Source: an uncultured Bacilli bacterium
GTDB taxonomy: Bacteria; Bacillota_I; Bacilli_A; RF39; UBA660
Direction: 5' to 3'
Assembly (NCBI GenBank): GCA_944363775.1
Contig: CALVVE010000003.1
Location: 1-34,770 of the forward strand
Length of the DNA: 34,770 nucleotides
Shown here: positions 1-6,582 of the stretch, in pieces
Layout: each line of letters begins with the position of its first letter
Numbering within the stretch: the stretch's first letter is position 1
The notes under the pieces: model-generated
The model's database searches: none
What the model saw: only the letters and a program-made list of their open reading frames with translations
Told to the model about the DNA's origin: nothing
Program-made: the position numbers and the translations under genes

Positions 1-965
1 CTGCTGAAACTTTGACCGAGTTGTTCCACCGAGATAATAAACTAGATATCCCATTTATTAGTGATGCTGATCGTGAAGATATTATTTACGCTTGTCGTCA
101 TGAAGCTGATTTTATCGCTTTATCATTTGTAAGTACTAAAGAAGATATTTTAGAAGTTAAGAAAATATTAGAAGAAGAAAATCGTACTGATATTAAATTA
201 ATTGCTAAAATTGAAAGTCGTACTGGTGTAAATAACTTAGATGAAATTATTCCAGAATGTAGTGGAATTATGGTTGCTCGTGGAGATTTAGGTGTTGAAG
301 TTCCAGTTTATGAATTACCTATTATCCAAAAAGATATGATTAAACGTGTTCGTGAAAGAGGAAAAATTTGTGTTGTTGCAACAGAAATGTTAGAATCAAT
401 GAAAAAGAATGCTCGTCCAACACGTGCAGAAGTAAGTGACGTTGCAAACGCTGTATTAGAAGGTACAGATGCAGTTATGTTAAGTGGTGAAACTACTATG
501 GGTAAATTTCCAGTTGAAACTGTACAATATATGGCTTCAATTTGTGAATATGCTGAAAGAAATTATAACTATAATCATAAATTTGCTGATTTACGTCATG
601 AAAATATTACAAGTACAATTGCTCATGCTGTAGTTGAAGCTGCTCATGTATTAGATATCAAAGCTATTGTAACTCCAACTATGTCTGGTTACACAGCTAA
701 ACGTATTAGTAATTTAAAACCAAAGAGTTTAGTACTTGCTGGATGTACAAGTGAAGAAGTTGCTAATAAATTAACTCTTAACTGGGGAGTATATCCATTT
801 GTAATACCTGTTTATGATTCTGTTGAAGATGTAATGATTGAAGCTAAAAAAGCTGCTAAAAAAATGGCAAATTTAAATGCTGGTGATACAATCATTATGA
901 CAGGTACATTCTCAAATAATTTAGATACTCAAGCTACAAATTTAATGACTGTAGATAAAATATAA
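1..965 (+). CDS. pyk: Pyruvate kinase, C-terminal part (5' end outside window)
   Basis: The last step of glycolysis: phosphoenolpyruvate plus ADP gives pyruvate and ATP in the cytosol. The gene enters from the left edge, so about a third of the usual ~475 residues is missing. Visible are the active-site region with IAKIES, the catalytic-loop motif IMVARGDLGVE, the stretch TEMLESM..RPTRAEVSDVANAVLEGTDAVMLSGET, and the C-terminal domain ending MTGTFSNN. The frame is open to base 1. No start codon inside the window is credible, because the protein clearly continues upstream. Oddly, the residues encoded by about the first 45 bases (AETLTELFHRD) do not resemble the family segment expected just before LDIPFISD, and those bases are richer in G+C than the rest (see findings). 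A hairpin terminator follows directly. Identity is certain. Confidence 0.96.
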   Translation, partial: AETLTELFHRDNKLDIPFISDADREDIIYACRHEADFIALSFVSTKEDILEVKKILEEENRTDIKLIAKIESRTGVNNLDEIIPECSGIMVARGDLGVEVPVYELPIIQKDMIKRVRERGKICVVATEMLESMKKNARPTRAEVSDVANAVLEGTDAVMLSGETTMGKFPVETVQYMASICEYAERNYNYNHKFADLRHENITSTIAHAVVEAAHVLDIKAIVTPTMSGYTAKRISNLKPKSLVLAGCTSEEVANKLTLNWGVYPFVIPVYDSVEDVMIEAKKAAKKMANLNAGDTIIMTGTFSNNLDTQATNLMTVDKI

Positions 966-991
966 GAAAATTATCATATTTTCTTTTTTTT
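965..991 (+). terminator. Intrinsic terminator after pyruvate kinase
   Basis: A 7-bp stem (AGAAAAT at 965-971 with ATTTTCT at 978-984), 6-nt loop and a T-run to 991. The hairpin begins on the last base of the stop codon. Confidence 0.8.
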
Positions 992-992
992 A

Positions 993-1001
993 TGTTATAA
1001 T
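993..1001 (+). promoter_or_regulatory. Extended -10 promoter
   Basis: TGtTATAAT at 993-1001, immediately after the upstream terminator T-run and 17 bases before the ATG at 1018. No convincing -35 box is present in the T-run. The start site would lie about 10 bases before the ATG, giving a very short leader that still holds the SD GGGTGAT. Confidence 0.65.
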
Positions 1002-1017
1002 TAGATTGGGTGATGAT

Positions 1018-1638
1018 ATGAACAGGGAACAAGTTTTAGAAGAATATGTAAAATTATTTAGTAAATTACCAAAAAGATTACAAGTAACTTTACAACAAGA
1101 AGGGAATTTAAGTATAAATGATTTTATTGATACAATAAATTTATACATAACAACACATGATATGAATATTTCTATTCCATCAGAAGATTTAAAAAAAATC
1201 ATTCAAAAAAATCAATTAGTGTATATTTCAAATATTATAGAATATGCTCATGAACATAATGGAGAAAATATGTACACTTTCCTTAATAATAATTTAAGTG
1301 ATGCAGAAATAGTTGAATTAACTAATAAAGTTTTAAAAAGTATTTATTCTATTATTGGTAAACTATATAATTCTGAATTTTATGATTTATATAAAGATAG
1401 TTTAGAAAAAGAAGTTTATAATACAATTGTTGAATATAATAATAAAAAAGAAAATTTAAATAAATATTTAAATAAAATACAATATATTGTAAATGAAGTA
1501 GTTTCAAATAACTCTTCAAAATATGCTTATAATGTTCAAAATAAATTAAGTAATGGATATGTAAAAGAGCTTAATGTAATGACTACAGCTTTAACAAATT
1601 CGTTAGGTGAAGAAAAAAGTGTATCTGTAAAAAAATAA
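1018..1638 (+). CDS. Hypothetical protein, 206 aa
   Basis: I do not recognise this protein. It is soluble-looking, strongly helical by composition, rich in Asn, Lys, Glu and Ile, and has no membrane segment or signal peptide. The first ~80 residues contain QVTLQQEGNLSINDF, and the C-terminal third is polar (NEVVSNNSSKYAYNVQNKL). A TTG at 1006 would add four residues (MGDD), but the ATG at 1018 is preceded by GGGTGATGAT, the SD pattern used repeatedly in this window, so I start there. It is monocistronic: it has its own extended -10 box and a 9-bp terminator hairpin overlapping its stop codon. No neighbour suggests a function. Confidence 0.8.
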   Translation: MNREQVLEEYVKLFSKLPKRLQVTLQQEGNLSINDFIDTINLYITTHDMNISIPSEDLKKIIQKNQLVYISNIIEYAHEHNGENMYTFLNNNLSDAEIVELTNKVLKSIYSIIGKLYNSEFYDLYKDSLEKEVYNTIVEYNNKKENLNKYLNKIQYIVNEVVSNNSSKYAYNVQNKLSNGYVKELNVMTTALTNSLGEEKSVSVKK

Positions 1639-1660
1639 AAGATTAGTCTTTTATTTTTTT
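1634..1660 (+). terminator. Intrinsic terminator overlapping stop codon
   Basis: A 9-bp perfect stem (1634-1642 AATAAAAGA with 1647-1655 TCTTTTATT), loop TTAG, T-run to 1660. The stop codon (1636-1638) is in the 5' arm. Confidence 0.85.
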
Positions 1661-1667
1661 GTTATTT

Positions 1668-1676
1668 TGATATAAT
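1668..1676 (+). promoter_or_regulatory. Extended -10 promoter of recX
   Basis: TGaTATAAT at 1668-1676, 8 bases after the previous terminator T-run and 15 bases before the recX ATG. The SD TTGGTGAAATT follows at once. Confidence 0.7.
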
Positions 1677-1691
1677 GAGATTGGTGAAATT

Positions 1692-2468
1692 ATGGATATA
1701 AAAAAGATAAAAAAAATGAATAATGATAAATATCAAATTATTACAACTGATAATAAAAAAATTATTACTTATGATTCAGTTATTTTAAAATATAATTTAC
1801 TTTATAAAAAGAGTATTGATAGTGAACTTATGAGTTTAATAATGAAAGAAACTAGTTATTTTGATATTTATAAAAAAGTTGTAAATTATATTTCTAAACG
1901 TTTAAGAAGTGAATATGAAATAAAAAAATATTTAGAAAAGTATGATTTAAATGAAAAAGATACAAATAAAATAATAAATGATTTAAAGAAAAGTAATTTT
2001 ATTAATGATTATAATTTTGCTAAAGCATATATTTCTGATAAAGTTTATTTAAGTAATTATGGTCCATTAAAGATAAAAAAAGATCTACAAAATTATTATA
2101 TTGATATAGAAATAATTGAAGAATTAATTAATAATATTGATAGTGGAGTAATTTTAGAAAAATTAAATAAATTAATGACTAAAAAAATTAATAGTAATAA
2201 AAAATATTCTAATTATATTTTAAAACAAAAATTACTTTATTATTTTAAAGATTTAGGTTATGAAACTAGTATGATATTAAGTTGTTCAGATAATTTAGGT
2301 AATAACGATGATAATATTCTAGATAAAGAATATGAAAAGTTATATAAAAAATATTCTAAAAAATATAGTGATTATAATTTAGATAATAAAATTAAAGAAG
2401 GTTTATATCGTAAAGGTTTTGATATTAATAAAATAAATGAATTTATAAATACAAAAAAAGAGTTTTAA
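1692..2468 (+). CDS. recX: Regulatory protein RecX
   Basis: RecX proteins bind RecA filaments and limit or modulate recombinase activity. The core here is recognisable: RLRSEYEIKKYLEKYDL at about residues 70-86, then FINDYNFAKAYISDKV and the following YGPLKIKKDLQ helix, which are the tandem three-helix RecX repeats. At 258 aa it is within the range of long Gram-positive RecX proteins (B. subtilis RecX is of similar length). The N-terminal ~60 residues are a small beta-rich region typical of the longer forms. The ATG at 1692 is preceded by GGTGAAATT. The gene is monocistronic, with its own extended -10 box, and its stop codon lies in the loop of the following terminator. recA itself is 27 kb downstream in this window, so the pair is unlinked. 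Confidence 0.88.
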   Translation: MDIKKIKKMNNDKYQIITTDNKKIITYDSVILKYNLLYKKSIDSELMSLIMKETSYFDIYKKVVNYISKRLRSEYEIKKYLEKYDLNEKDTNKIINDLKKSNFINDYNFAKAYISDKVYLSNYGPLKIKKDLQNYYIDIEIIEELINNIDSGVILEKLNKLMTKKINSNKKYSNYILKQKLLYYFKDLGYETSMILSCSDNLGNNDDNILDKEYEKLYKKYSKKYSDYNLDNKIKEGLYRKGFDINKINEFINTKKEF

Positions 2469-2478
2469 GACTCTTTTT
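2455..2478 (+). terminator. Terminator with stop codon in the loop (recX)
   Basis: A 9-bp stem AAAAAGAGT (2455-2463) with ACTCTTTTT (2470-2478); the loop TTTAAG contains the recX TAA (2466-2468). Nearly the same hairpin occurs again at 3177-3198. Confidence 0.8.
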
Positions 2479-2554
2479 GTTTTTCTTTGTTAATTTTAAA
2501 GGATATTAAATATTTATGTAGTATATAATTATGAGGGTCTATATTAAAATAATA

Positions 2555-2590
2555 TTGACTTTGTATATACAATGTAATATAATTACATTG
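2555..2590 (+). promoter_or_regulatory. Toxin-antitoxin promoter with two overlapping palindromic operators
   Basis: -35 TTGACT (2555-2560), 17-bp spacer, -10 TATAAT (2578-2583). The spacer begins with a perfect 12-bp palindrome TTGTATATACAA (2561-2572). A second inverted repeat, CAATGTAAT-ata-ATTACATTG (2570-2590, 9-bp perfect arms), covers the -10 box. RelB/DinJ antitoxins with their toxins bind such palindromes over their own promoter, so autorepression is expected. The SD AAGAAGGTGA follows before the ATG at 2608. Confidence 0.8.
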
Positions 2591-2607
2591 AAAGAAGGTG
2601 AATTGTT

Positions 2608-2874
2608 ATGAGTAAAAGTTCTAATATTATTGTTCGTGTAGATTCCGAGTTAAAACAACAATCTGAGGAATTATTTAAAGAAATGGGGATGAATATGTCT
2701 ATGGCAATAAATATTTTTTTAAAACAATCTATAAAAGAACAAGGTATACCTTTTAAAATTACTAATAATCCTAATAAAAAAACTATAAAAACTATAAAAA
2801 AAGCTAATCAAGGTAAAAATTTAAGTAATAATTTTACTAATATGGAAGATTTATTTGAGGATTTAGATAGTTGA
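2608..2874 (+). CDS. Antitoxin, RelB/DinJ family
   Basis: The labile antitoxin of a type II toxin-antitoxin pair: it binds and neutralises the downstream toxin and represses its own promoter. It is 88 aa. The N-terminal ribbon-helix-helix is visible as NIIVRVDSELKQQSEELFKEMGM followed by NMSMAINIFLKQSIKEQGIPF, a close match to the DinJ/RelB pattern. The Lys/Asn-rich C-terminal third (about residues 50-88, ending MEDLFEDLDS) is the expected toxin-wrapping tail. The SD is AAGAAGGTGA. It overlaps the toxin start by 4 bases (TTGA), which implies coupled translation with antitoxin made first. The pair is flanked by chromosomal housekeeping genes, as is common for mobile toxin-antitoxin modules. 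Confidence 0.9.
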   Translation: MSKSSNIIVRVDSELKQQSEELFKEMGMNMSMAINIFLKQSIKEQGIPFKITNNPNKKTIKTIKKANQGKNLSNNFTNMEDLFEDLDS

Positions 2875-3146
2875 ATTATAAAATAGTTTATACTAATCAA
2901 TTTAAAAAAGATTATAAAAAAATAAAGAAAAGAAACTATAATATTTGTTTGTTAAAAAAAGTTATTAGTTTATTAATTAGTGGTACTAGTTTAAGTGAAA
3001 TATATAAAGATCATTCTTTATTTAATGATAATAAATATCAAAATGTTCGTGAATGTCATATTCAATCTGATTGGTTATTAATATATCAAATAAAAGATGA
3101 TGTATTAATTTTAGTTAGAACTGGTACACATAGTGATTTATTTTAA
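2871..3146 (+). CDS. Toxin, YafQ-type mRNA endoribonuclease (RelE/ParE superfamily)
   Basis: A ribosome-dependent mRNA-cleaving toxin of the YafQ group. It is 91 aa, the family's usual size. The C-terminal half carries the YafQ signature: His48 in YKDHSL, then RECHIQSDWLLIY with His63, Asp67 and Trp68, and LVRTGTHSDLF with His87 and terminal Phe91. These agree with the catalytic set described for E. coli YafQ (His50, His63, Asp67, Trp68, His87, Phe91), so the enzyme looks intact and active. The start is TTG, overlapping the antitoxin TGA, with a GAGG ten bases upstream. No other in-frame start upstream fits. A rare start plus overlap is consistent with low toxin output relative to antitoxin. 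Confidence 0.92.
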   Translation: MNYKIVYTNQFKKDYKKIKKRNYNICLLKKVISLLISGTSLSEIYKDHSLFNDNKYQNVRECHIQSDWLLIYQIKDDVLILVRTGTHSDLF

Positions 3147-3176
3147 AACTATTATAGTTTGATTGTTGTTTAACAA

Positions 3177-3198
3177 AAAAGAGTTTTAAGACTCTTTT
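3177..3198. terminator. Bidirectional terminator between toxin and HIT gene
   Basis: An 8-bp stem AAAAGAGT (3177-3184) with ACTCTTTT (3191-3198), loop TTTAAG. T-rich tracts follow on both strands. The loop contains the minus-strand HIT gene stop codon (3186-3188). The hairpin is almost identical to the recX terminator 720 bases upstream. Confidence 0.72.
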
Positions 3199-3554
3199 AA
3201 TTTTTGATAAATATCTTCTACATCTAATAAAACTTGTTCTTCTTTATAATATGGTTTTAAATGTAAGTGAAAATGTTTTACTTCTTGAATATCACCATTA
3301 TTCTCTACAAGAGTTAAACCATCAATATTTAATTTTGTTTCTAATAAAGATCTCAAATATTTTGCAACATCCATAATATGCATTAAAGTTGTATCATCAA
3401 TGTCACTAATATCTTTATAATGTTTTTTAGGAATAATTAAAGTATGACCATTTACATCTGGGTTAATGTCTAAAAATGCTTTAACTTTATCATCTTCATA
3501 TATAGTATATGAAGGAATTTCTTCACTAATTATTTTACAAAATACACATTCCAT
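3186..3554 (-). CDS. HIT family nucleotide-binding hydrolase
   Basis: A histidine-triad protein of the HinT type: purine nucleotide phosphoramidase or adenylyl hydrolase, cytosolic, acting as a homodimer. It is 122 aa. The triad is HFHLHL (His94, His96, His98), with His96 the expected nucleophile. Upstream hallmarks are the N-terminal CVFCKIISEEIP (Cys3 and Cys6, half of the usual zinc site), the FLDINPDVNGHTLIIPKKH beta-hairpin and the LVENNGDIQEVKHFH run. The family's usual sequence after the triad is IP-R-like; here it is KPYYKEE, an AT-rich-lineage variant. The ATG at 3554 has the SD GGTGATTAT and an extended -10 box. It lies divergent from sufC and convergent with the toxin gene. The physiological substrate cannot be read from sequence. 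Confidence 0.92.
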   Translation of the reverse strand: MECVFCKIISEEIPSYTIYEDDKVKAFLDINPDVNGHTLIIPKKHYKDISDIDDTTLMHIMDVAKYLRSLLETKLNIDGLTLVENNGDIQEVKHFHLHLKPYYKEEQVLLDVEDIYQKLKES

Positions 3555-3569
3555 ATAATCACCACATTA

Positions 3570-3578
3570 ATTATAGCA
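3570..3578 (-). promoter_or_regulatory. Extended -10 promoter of the HIT gene
   Basis: On the minus strand TGcTATAAT (3578 down to 3570), 15 bases before the ATG, with the SD GGTGAT between. No clear -35 box. Confidence 0.65.
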
Positions 3579-3604
3579 CGTTAAATAAAATATGTAAAAT
3601 AAAA

Positions 3605-3664
3605 ACTTACCAAATGGTAAGTCGTCAAAATAAATTGACTTGTGTTTTGAATACTGCGATATTC
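3605..3664. other. Three consecutive hairpins between HIT gene and sufC
   Basis: Stem 1: ACTTACC (3605-3611) with GGTAAGT (3616-3622), loop AAAT. Stem 2: GTCAA (3624-3628) with TTGAC (3635-3639). Stem 3: GAATA (3649-3653) with TATTC (3660-3664). Read on the minus strand, stem 1 comes last and is followed by TTTTTATTTT, so the set could be the 3' part of a small minus-strand RNA ending in an intrinsic terminator. On the plus strand no T-run follows. No known riboswitch was recognised. Confidence 0.5.
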
Positions 3665-3730
3665 ATTATTATTATGGTTAAAAACAAAAAAAAATAAACA
3701 ATTAAGCTTTAATAATAAAGTTATTTTTGA

Positions 3731-3736
3731 TAAAAT
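3731..3736 (+). promoter_or_regulatory. Probable -10 box of the suf operon
   Basis: TAAAAT at 3731-3736, preceded by TTGA, 19 bases before the sufC ATG, with SD TTGGAGATGATT between. The -35 region is poor. This placement follows the spacing of the other compact promoters here but is weaker than they are. Confidence 0.4.
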
Positions 3737-3755
3737 ATTAATTGGAGATGATTGT

Positions 3756-4535
3756 ATGCATAAATTAATAATTAAAAATTTATATGTAAAAGTTGCTGAT
3801 AAAGAAATTTTAAAAGATTTTTCTTTAGAAATAAAAAGTGGTGAGATACACGCTATAATGGGTCCTAATGGAACTGGTAAAAGTACTTTATCAAAAGTTA
3901 TAATGGGAGATCCTACTTATGAAGTAGTTAGTGGTGAAATTTTATTTGATGATAAAAATATTAATTCTTTAGAAGTTGATGAAAGAGCTCGTTTAGGAAT
4001 ATTTTTAGGAATGCAAATGCCACTTGAAATAGAAGGTGTTACTAATGCTGATTTTATGCGTAGTGCTTTAAATGCTCGTGATGGTGAAAACTTTAAATTA
4101 TTTCAGTTTATAAAAGATATGGAAGCAACTGTTAATAAACTACATATGGATAAAGAAATGATTCATCGTGGTGTTAATGTTGGTTTTTCTGGTGGAGAAC
4201 GTAAAAAGAATGAAATACTGCAAATGAATTTATTAAAACCTAAAATGGTTTTATTAGATGAGATTGATTCGGGATTAGATGTTGATAGTCTAAAAATAGT
4301 TGGTAATGAAGTTATAGATTATTATAAACGTGAAAAACCAGGTATGTTAGTAATTACTCATTATCAAAGACTTCTTGATTATATTGTTCCAGATTATGTT
4401 CATATTATGAAAGATGGACATATAATAAAAAGTGGAAATAAAGATTTAGTTAAAGAAATTGAAGAATTTGGATATGATATAAAAGTTTCTAAAAATAGTA
4501 CGTGTGTAGTAAAGGAAAAAGTAAATAATGAATAA
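3756..4535 (+). CDS. sufC: Fe-S cluster assembly ATPase SufC
   Basis: The ABC-type ATPase of the SUF scaffold: it binds the SufB/SufD core and drives its conformational change during Fe-S cluster assembly in the cytosol. It is 259 aa, normal for SufC. Walker A GPNGTGKST is at 36-44, the SufC-specific signature GFSGGERKKNEILQM at 143-157, Walker B MVLLDEIDSGLDVD at 164-177, and the H-loop His202 in ITHYQRLL. The ATG at 3756 follows SD TTGGAGATGATT. It is the first gene of sufC-D-S, and its 3' end overlaps the next gene by 8 bases. There are no membrane-spanning regions, which separates it from transporter ATPases. Confidence in the function is very high. Confidence 0.97.
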   Translation: MHKLIIKNLYVKVADKEILKDFSLEIKSGEIHAIMGPNGTGKSTLSKVIMGDPTYEVVSGEILFDDKNINSLEVDERARLGIFLGMQMPLEIEGVTNADFMRSALNARDGENFKLFQFIKDMEATVNKLHMDKEMIHRGVNVGFSGGERKKNEILQMNLLKPKMVLLDEIDSGLDVDSLKIVGNEVIDYYKREKPGMLVITHYQRLLDYIVPDYVHIMKDGHIIKSGNKDLVKEIEEFGYDIKVSKNSTCVVKEKVNNE

Positions 4536-5325
4536 AATAAAAGTAGTTAATGATATTATTGTTTTAGAAGAAATTAACAAAAATATTGAAGTTAAATTTG
4601 AAAATAAAAATGATTCTTTTAACGTTAATAATATTACTTTAAAAATAAAAGAAAGTTGTGATATTGAAATAACTTATGAAGCTTTAGAAAAAACTAAATT
4701 AGATATGTATTTTTATGTTTATCCTAATGTTTCTGTAAATATTTTTGAAGTAAGAAGTGGTGTTAAAACAAAGGTTCAATATAAATATTATATTGAAGAA
4801 AATAGTAGTGTTACAGTTAATAAATTTTATTATAATACTAAACATCGTGAACTTGATATTGTTAATTTAAATGGTGAATTTAGTCGCTTTGATTATTATT
4901 TAAAAACAATCGCTAAAGATAAAGAAAAATATGATTTTATTATTAATCATAATAAAAGTAATACTATAAGTAATATATATCACCATGGAATAAATAATAG
5001 TGATGAAAAATTAACTTTTAATGTAACTGGTGTTGTACCTAAAAATAAAATTGGTTGTGAACTTGAACAACAAAGTCGTATTATAACTAATAAAGACAAT
5101 GAAAATACAATCGCACCAAATTTATTAATAGATGAAGAAGATGTTAGTGCTAATCATGCTGCTTTAATTGGAAACTTTGATAATGAAGAAATATTTTATA
5201 TGATGAGTCGTAGTATTAGTTATGAAGATGCTAAAATATTATTAACTAATGGATTCTTATTATCAGGACTTAGAGAAGATAATAAAGAAAAAATAAAAAA
5301 CATTTTAGATACTGTCTGGGGGTGA
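4528..5325 (+). CDS. sufD: SufB/SufD-family scaffold protein (short SufD-like)
   Basis: The partner of SufC in the Fe-S scaffold. The C-terminal ~80 residues match the SufB/SufD core: APNLLIDEEDVSANHAALIGNFDNEEIFYMMSRSISYEDAKILLTNGFLLSGLRE, including the DVxAxHxA motif with its conserved His. The preceding region is the right-handed beta-helix, seen here as alternating short hydrophobic strands. At 265 aa it is far shorter than typical SufD (about 430 aa): the N-terminal helical domain is missing. No frameshift or upstream in-frame extension exists, because the start lies inside sufC with an 8-base overlap. I use sufD from gene order; a minimal SufB-like role is possible. Position between sufC and sufS supports a real function. 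Confidence 0.85.
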   Translation: MNKIKVVNDIIVLEEINKNIEVKFENKNDSFNVNNITLKIKESCDIEITYEALEKTKLDMYFYVYPNVSVNIFEVRSGVKTKVQYKYYIEENSSVTVNKFYYNTKHRELDIVNLNGEFSRFDYYLKTIAKDKEKYDFIINHNKSNTISNIYHHGINNSDEKLTFNVTGVVPKNKIGCELEQQSRIITNKDNENTIAPNLLIDEEDVSANHAALIGNFDNEEIFYMMSRSISYEDAKILLTNGFLLSGLREDNKEKIKNILDTVWG

Positions 5326-5329
5326 ATTT

Positions 5330-6523
5330 ATGAACCGTGAAGATTTTCCTATTTTAAAAAATAATCTTATTTATTTTGATAATGGAGCTACAACTTTAAA
5401 ACCACAAGTAATGATTGATGCAACTGTTGATTATTATAGAAATTATAGTGCTAATGCACATAGAGGAGATTATAATATAAGTGTTAAAGTTGATGAACTT
5501 TATGAAAAAACAAGAACACTTATAAAAGAATTTATTAATGCTAAAAAAGAAAAAGAAATAATATATACTAGTGGAACAACTGATTCTTTAAATCGTATTA
5601 TTTTTGGTTATTTTGCTAATGTATTAAATAAAGATGATGAAGTTATTCTTACTAAAAGTGAACATGCTTCTAATCTTCTTCCTTGGTTTGAACTAGTAGA
5701 TAAAATAGGAATTAAAATTAAATATATTGAACTTAATGAACATAAAGAAGTTACACTAAATTCTTTAAAAAATGTTATTACTGATAAAACTAAAGTAATA
5801 AGTATTGCTCATATTACTAATGTTATAGGTGATGTAAGACCAATAAAAGAAATTATTAAACTTGCTCACTCTAAAAATATTTTGTGCGTTATAGATGGTG
5901 CTCAATCAGTTCCACATATGAAAATAGACGTTCAAGATTTAGATATAGACTTTTTAGCTTTTTCAGCACATAAGATGTGTGGACCAACAGGACTTGGAAT
6001 TTTATATGCTAAAGAAGAATTATTAAAAGATTTAAAACCAATTAGTTTTGGTGGAGGAATGAATTCAACTTTTACACCAAATGGGGATAGACTTTATTAT
6101 GCATCACCATATTTATATGAAGCTGGTACTCAAAATATAGCAGGTGTTTTAGGATTTAAAGCTAGTATTGAATATTTAAATAAAATAGGTATGGATAATA
6201 TTAGTAAGTATGAAAAGGAATTAAAGAAATATGCCGTAAAAAGATTAAATGAAATAGATAATTTAGAAATATATAATGAGTTTAGTGAAAGTGGTATAAT
6301 TTCATTTAATTATAAAGATATATTTGCTCAAGATCTTGCTATTTATTTAAATAAATGTAATATTTGTGTAAGATCTGGTAGTCATTGTGCTAAAATTTTA
6401 AATGAAGAATTAGGAATAAAAAATACTTGTCGTATGAGTTTATATTTTTATAATACTAAAGAAGAAATTGACTATTTAATTAAAGTTTTAAAAAATCCAA
6501 AAATTAAAGAAGAAATTATTTGA
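5330..6523 (+). CDS. sufS: Cysteine desulfurase SufS
   Basis: A PLP-dependent class V aminotransferase-fold enzyme that removes sulfur from cysteine as a persulfide for Fe-S cluster assembly. It is 397 aa. PLP lysine is Lys215 in FLAFSAHKMCGPTG; the substrate-binding start is IYFDNGATTLKP; the Asp/Gln cofactor site is VIDGAQSVPH; and the sulfur-carrying cysteine is Cys353 in VRSGSHCA, a group II-like short-loop arrangement (family: RAGHHCA). The SD is GGGGGTGAATTT, 4 bases after the previous stop. It is the last gene of the operon. sufU (the usual sulfur acceptor in Firmicutes) and sufB, normally next, are not in this window: a terminator and ftsK follow. The stop codon TGA sits in the terminator loop. 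Confidence 0.96.
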   Translation: MNREDFPILKNNLIYFDNGATTLKPQVMIDATVDYYRNYSANAHRGDYNISVKVDELYEKTRTLIKEFINAKKEKEIIYTSGTTDSLNRIIFGYFANVLNKDDEVILTKSEHASNLLPWFELVDKIGIKIKYIELNEHKEVTLNSLKNVITDKTKVISIAHITNVIGDVRPIKEIIKLAHSKNILCVIDGAQSVPHMKIDVQDLDIDFLAFSAHKMCGPTGLGILYAKEELLKDLKPISFGGGMNSTFTPNGDRLYYASPYLYEAGTQNIAGVLGFKASIEYLNKIGMDNISKYEKELKKYAVKRLNEIDNLEIYNEFSESGIISFNYKDIFAQDLAIYLNKCNICVRSGSHCAKILNEELGIKNTCRMSLYFYNTKEEIDYLIKVLKNPKIKEEII

Positions 6524-6536
6524 TTTCTTTTTTTTT
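6510..6536 (+). terminator. Terminator of the suf operon, stop codon in loop
   Basis: A 7-bp stem AAGAAAT (6510-6516) with ATTTCTT (6523-6529), loop 6517-6522 holding most of the sufS TGA (6521-6523), T-run to 6536. Confidence 0.82.
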
Positions 6537-6548
6537 ATTTATATTTTG

Positions 6549-6557
6549 TGATATAAT
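6549..6557 (+). promoter_or_regulatory. Extended -10 promoter of ftsK
   Basis: TGaTATAAT at 6549-6557, followed by a 14-base gap to a perfect SD AGGAGG (6571-6576) and the ATG at 6583. Confidence 0.7.
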
Positions 6558-6582
6558 GAATTTGTAGGCTAGGAGGTTTATT

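Noticed and set aside
4528-5325. sufD shortened by a frameshift
   Set aside because: The start is coupled to sufC and the upstream sequence is fully used by sufC; no displaced N-terminal SufD sequence is visible in another frame.
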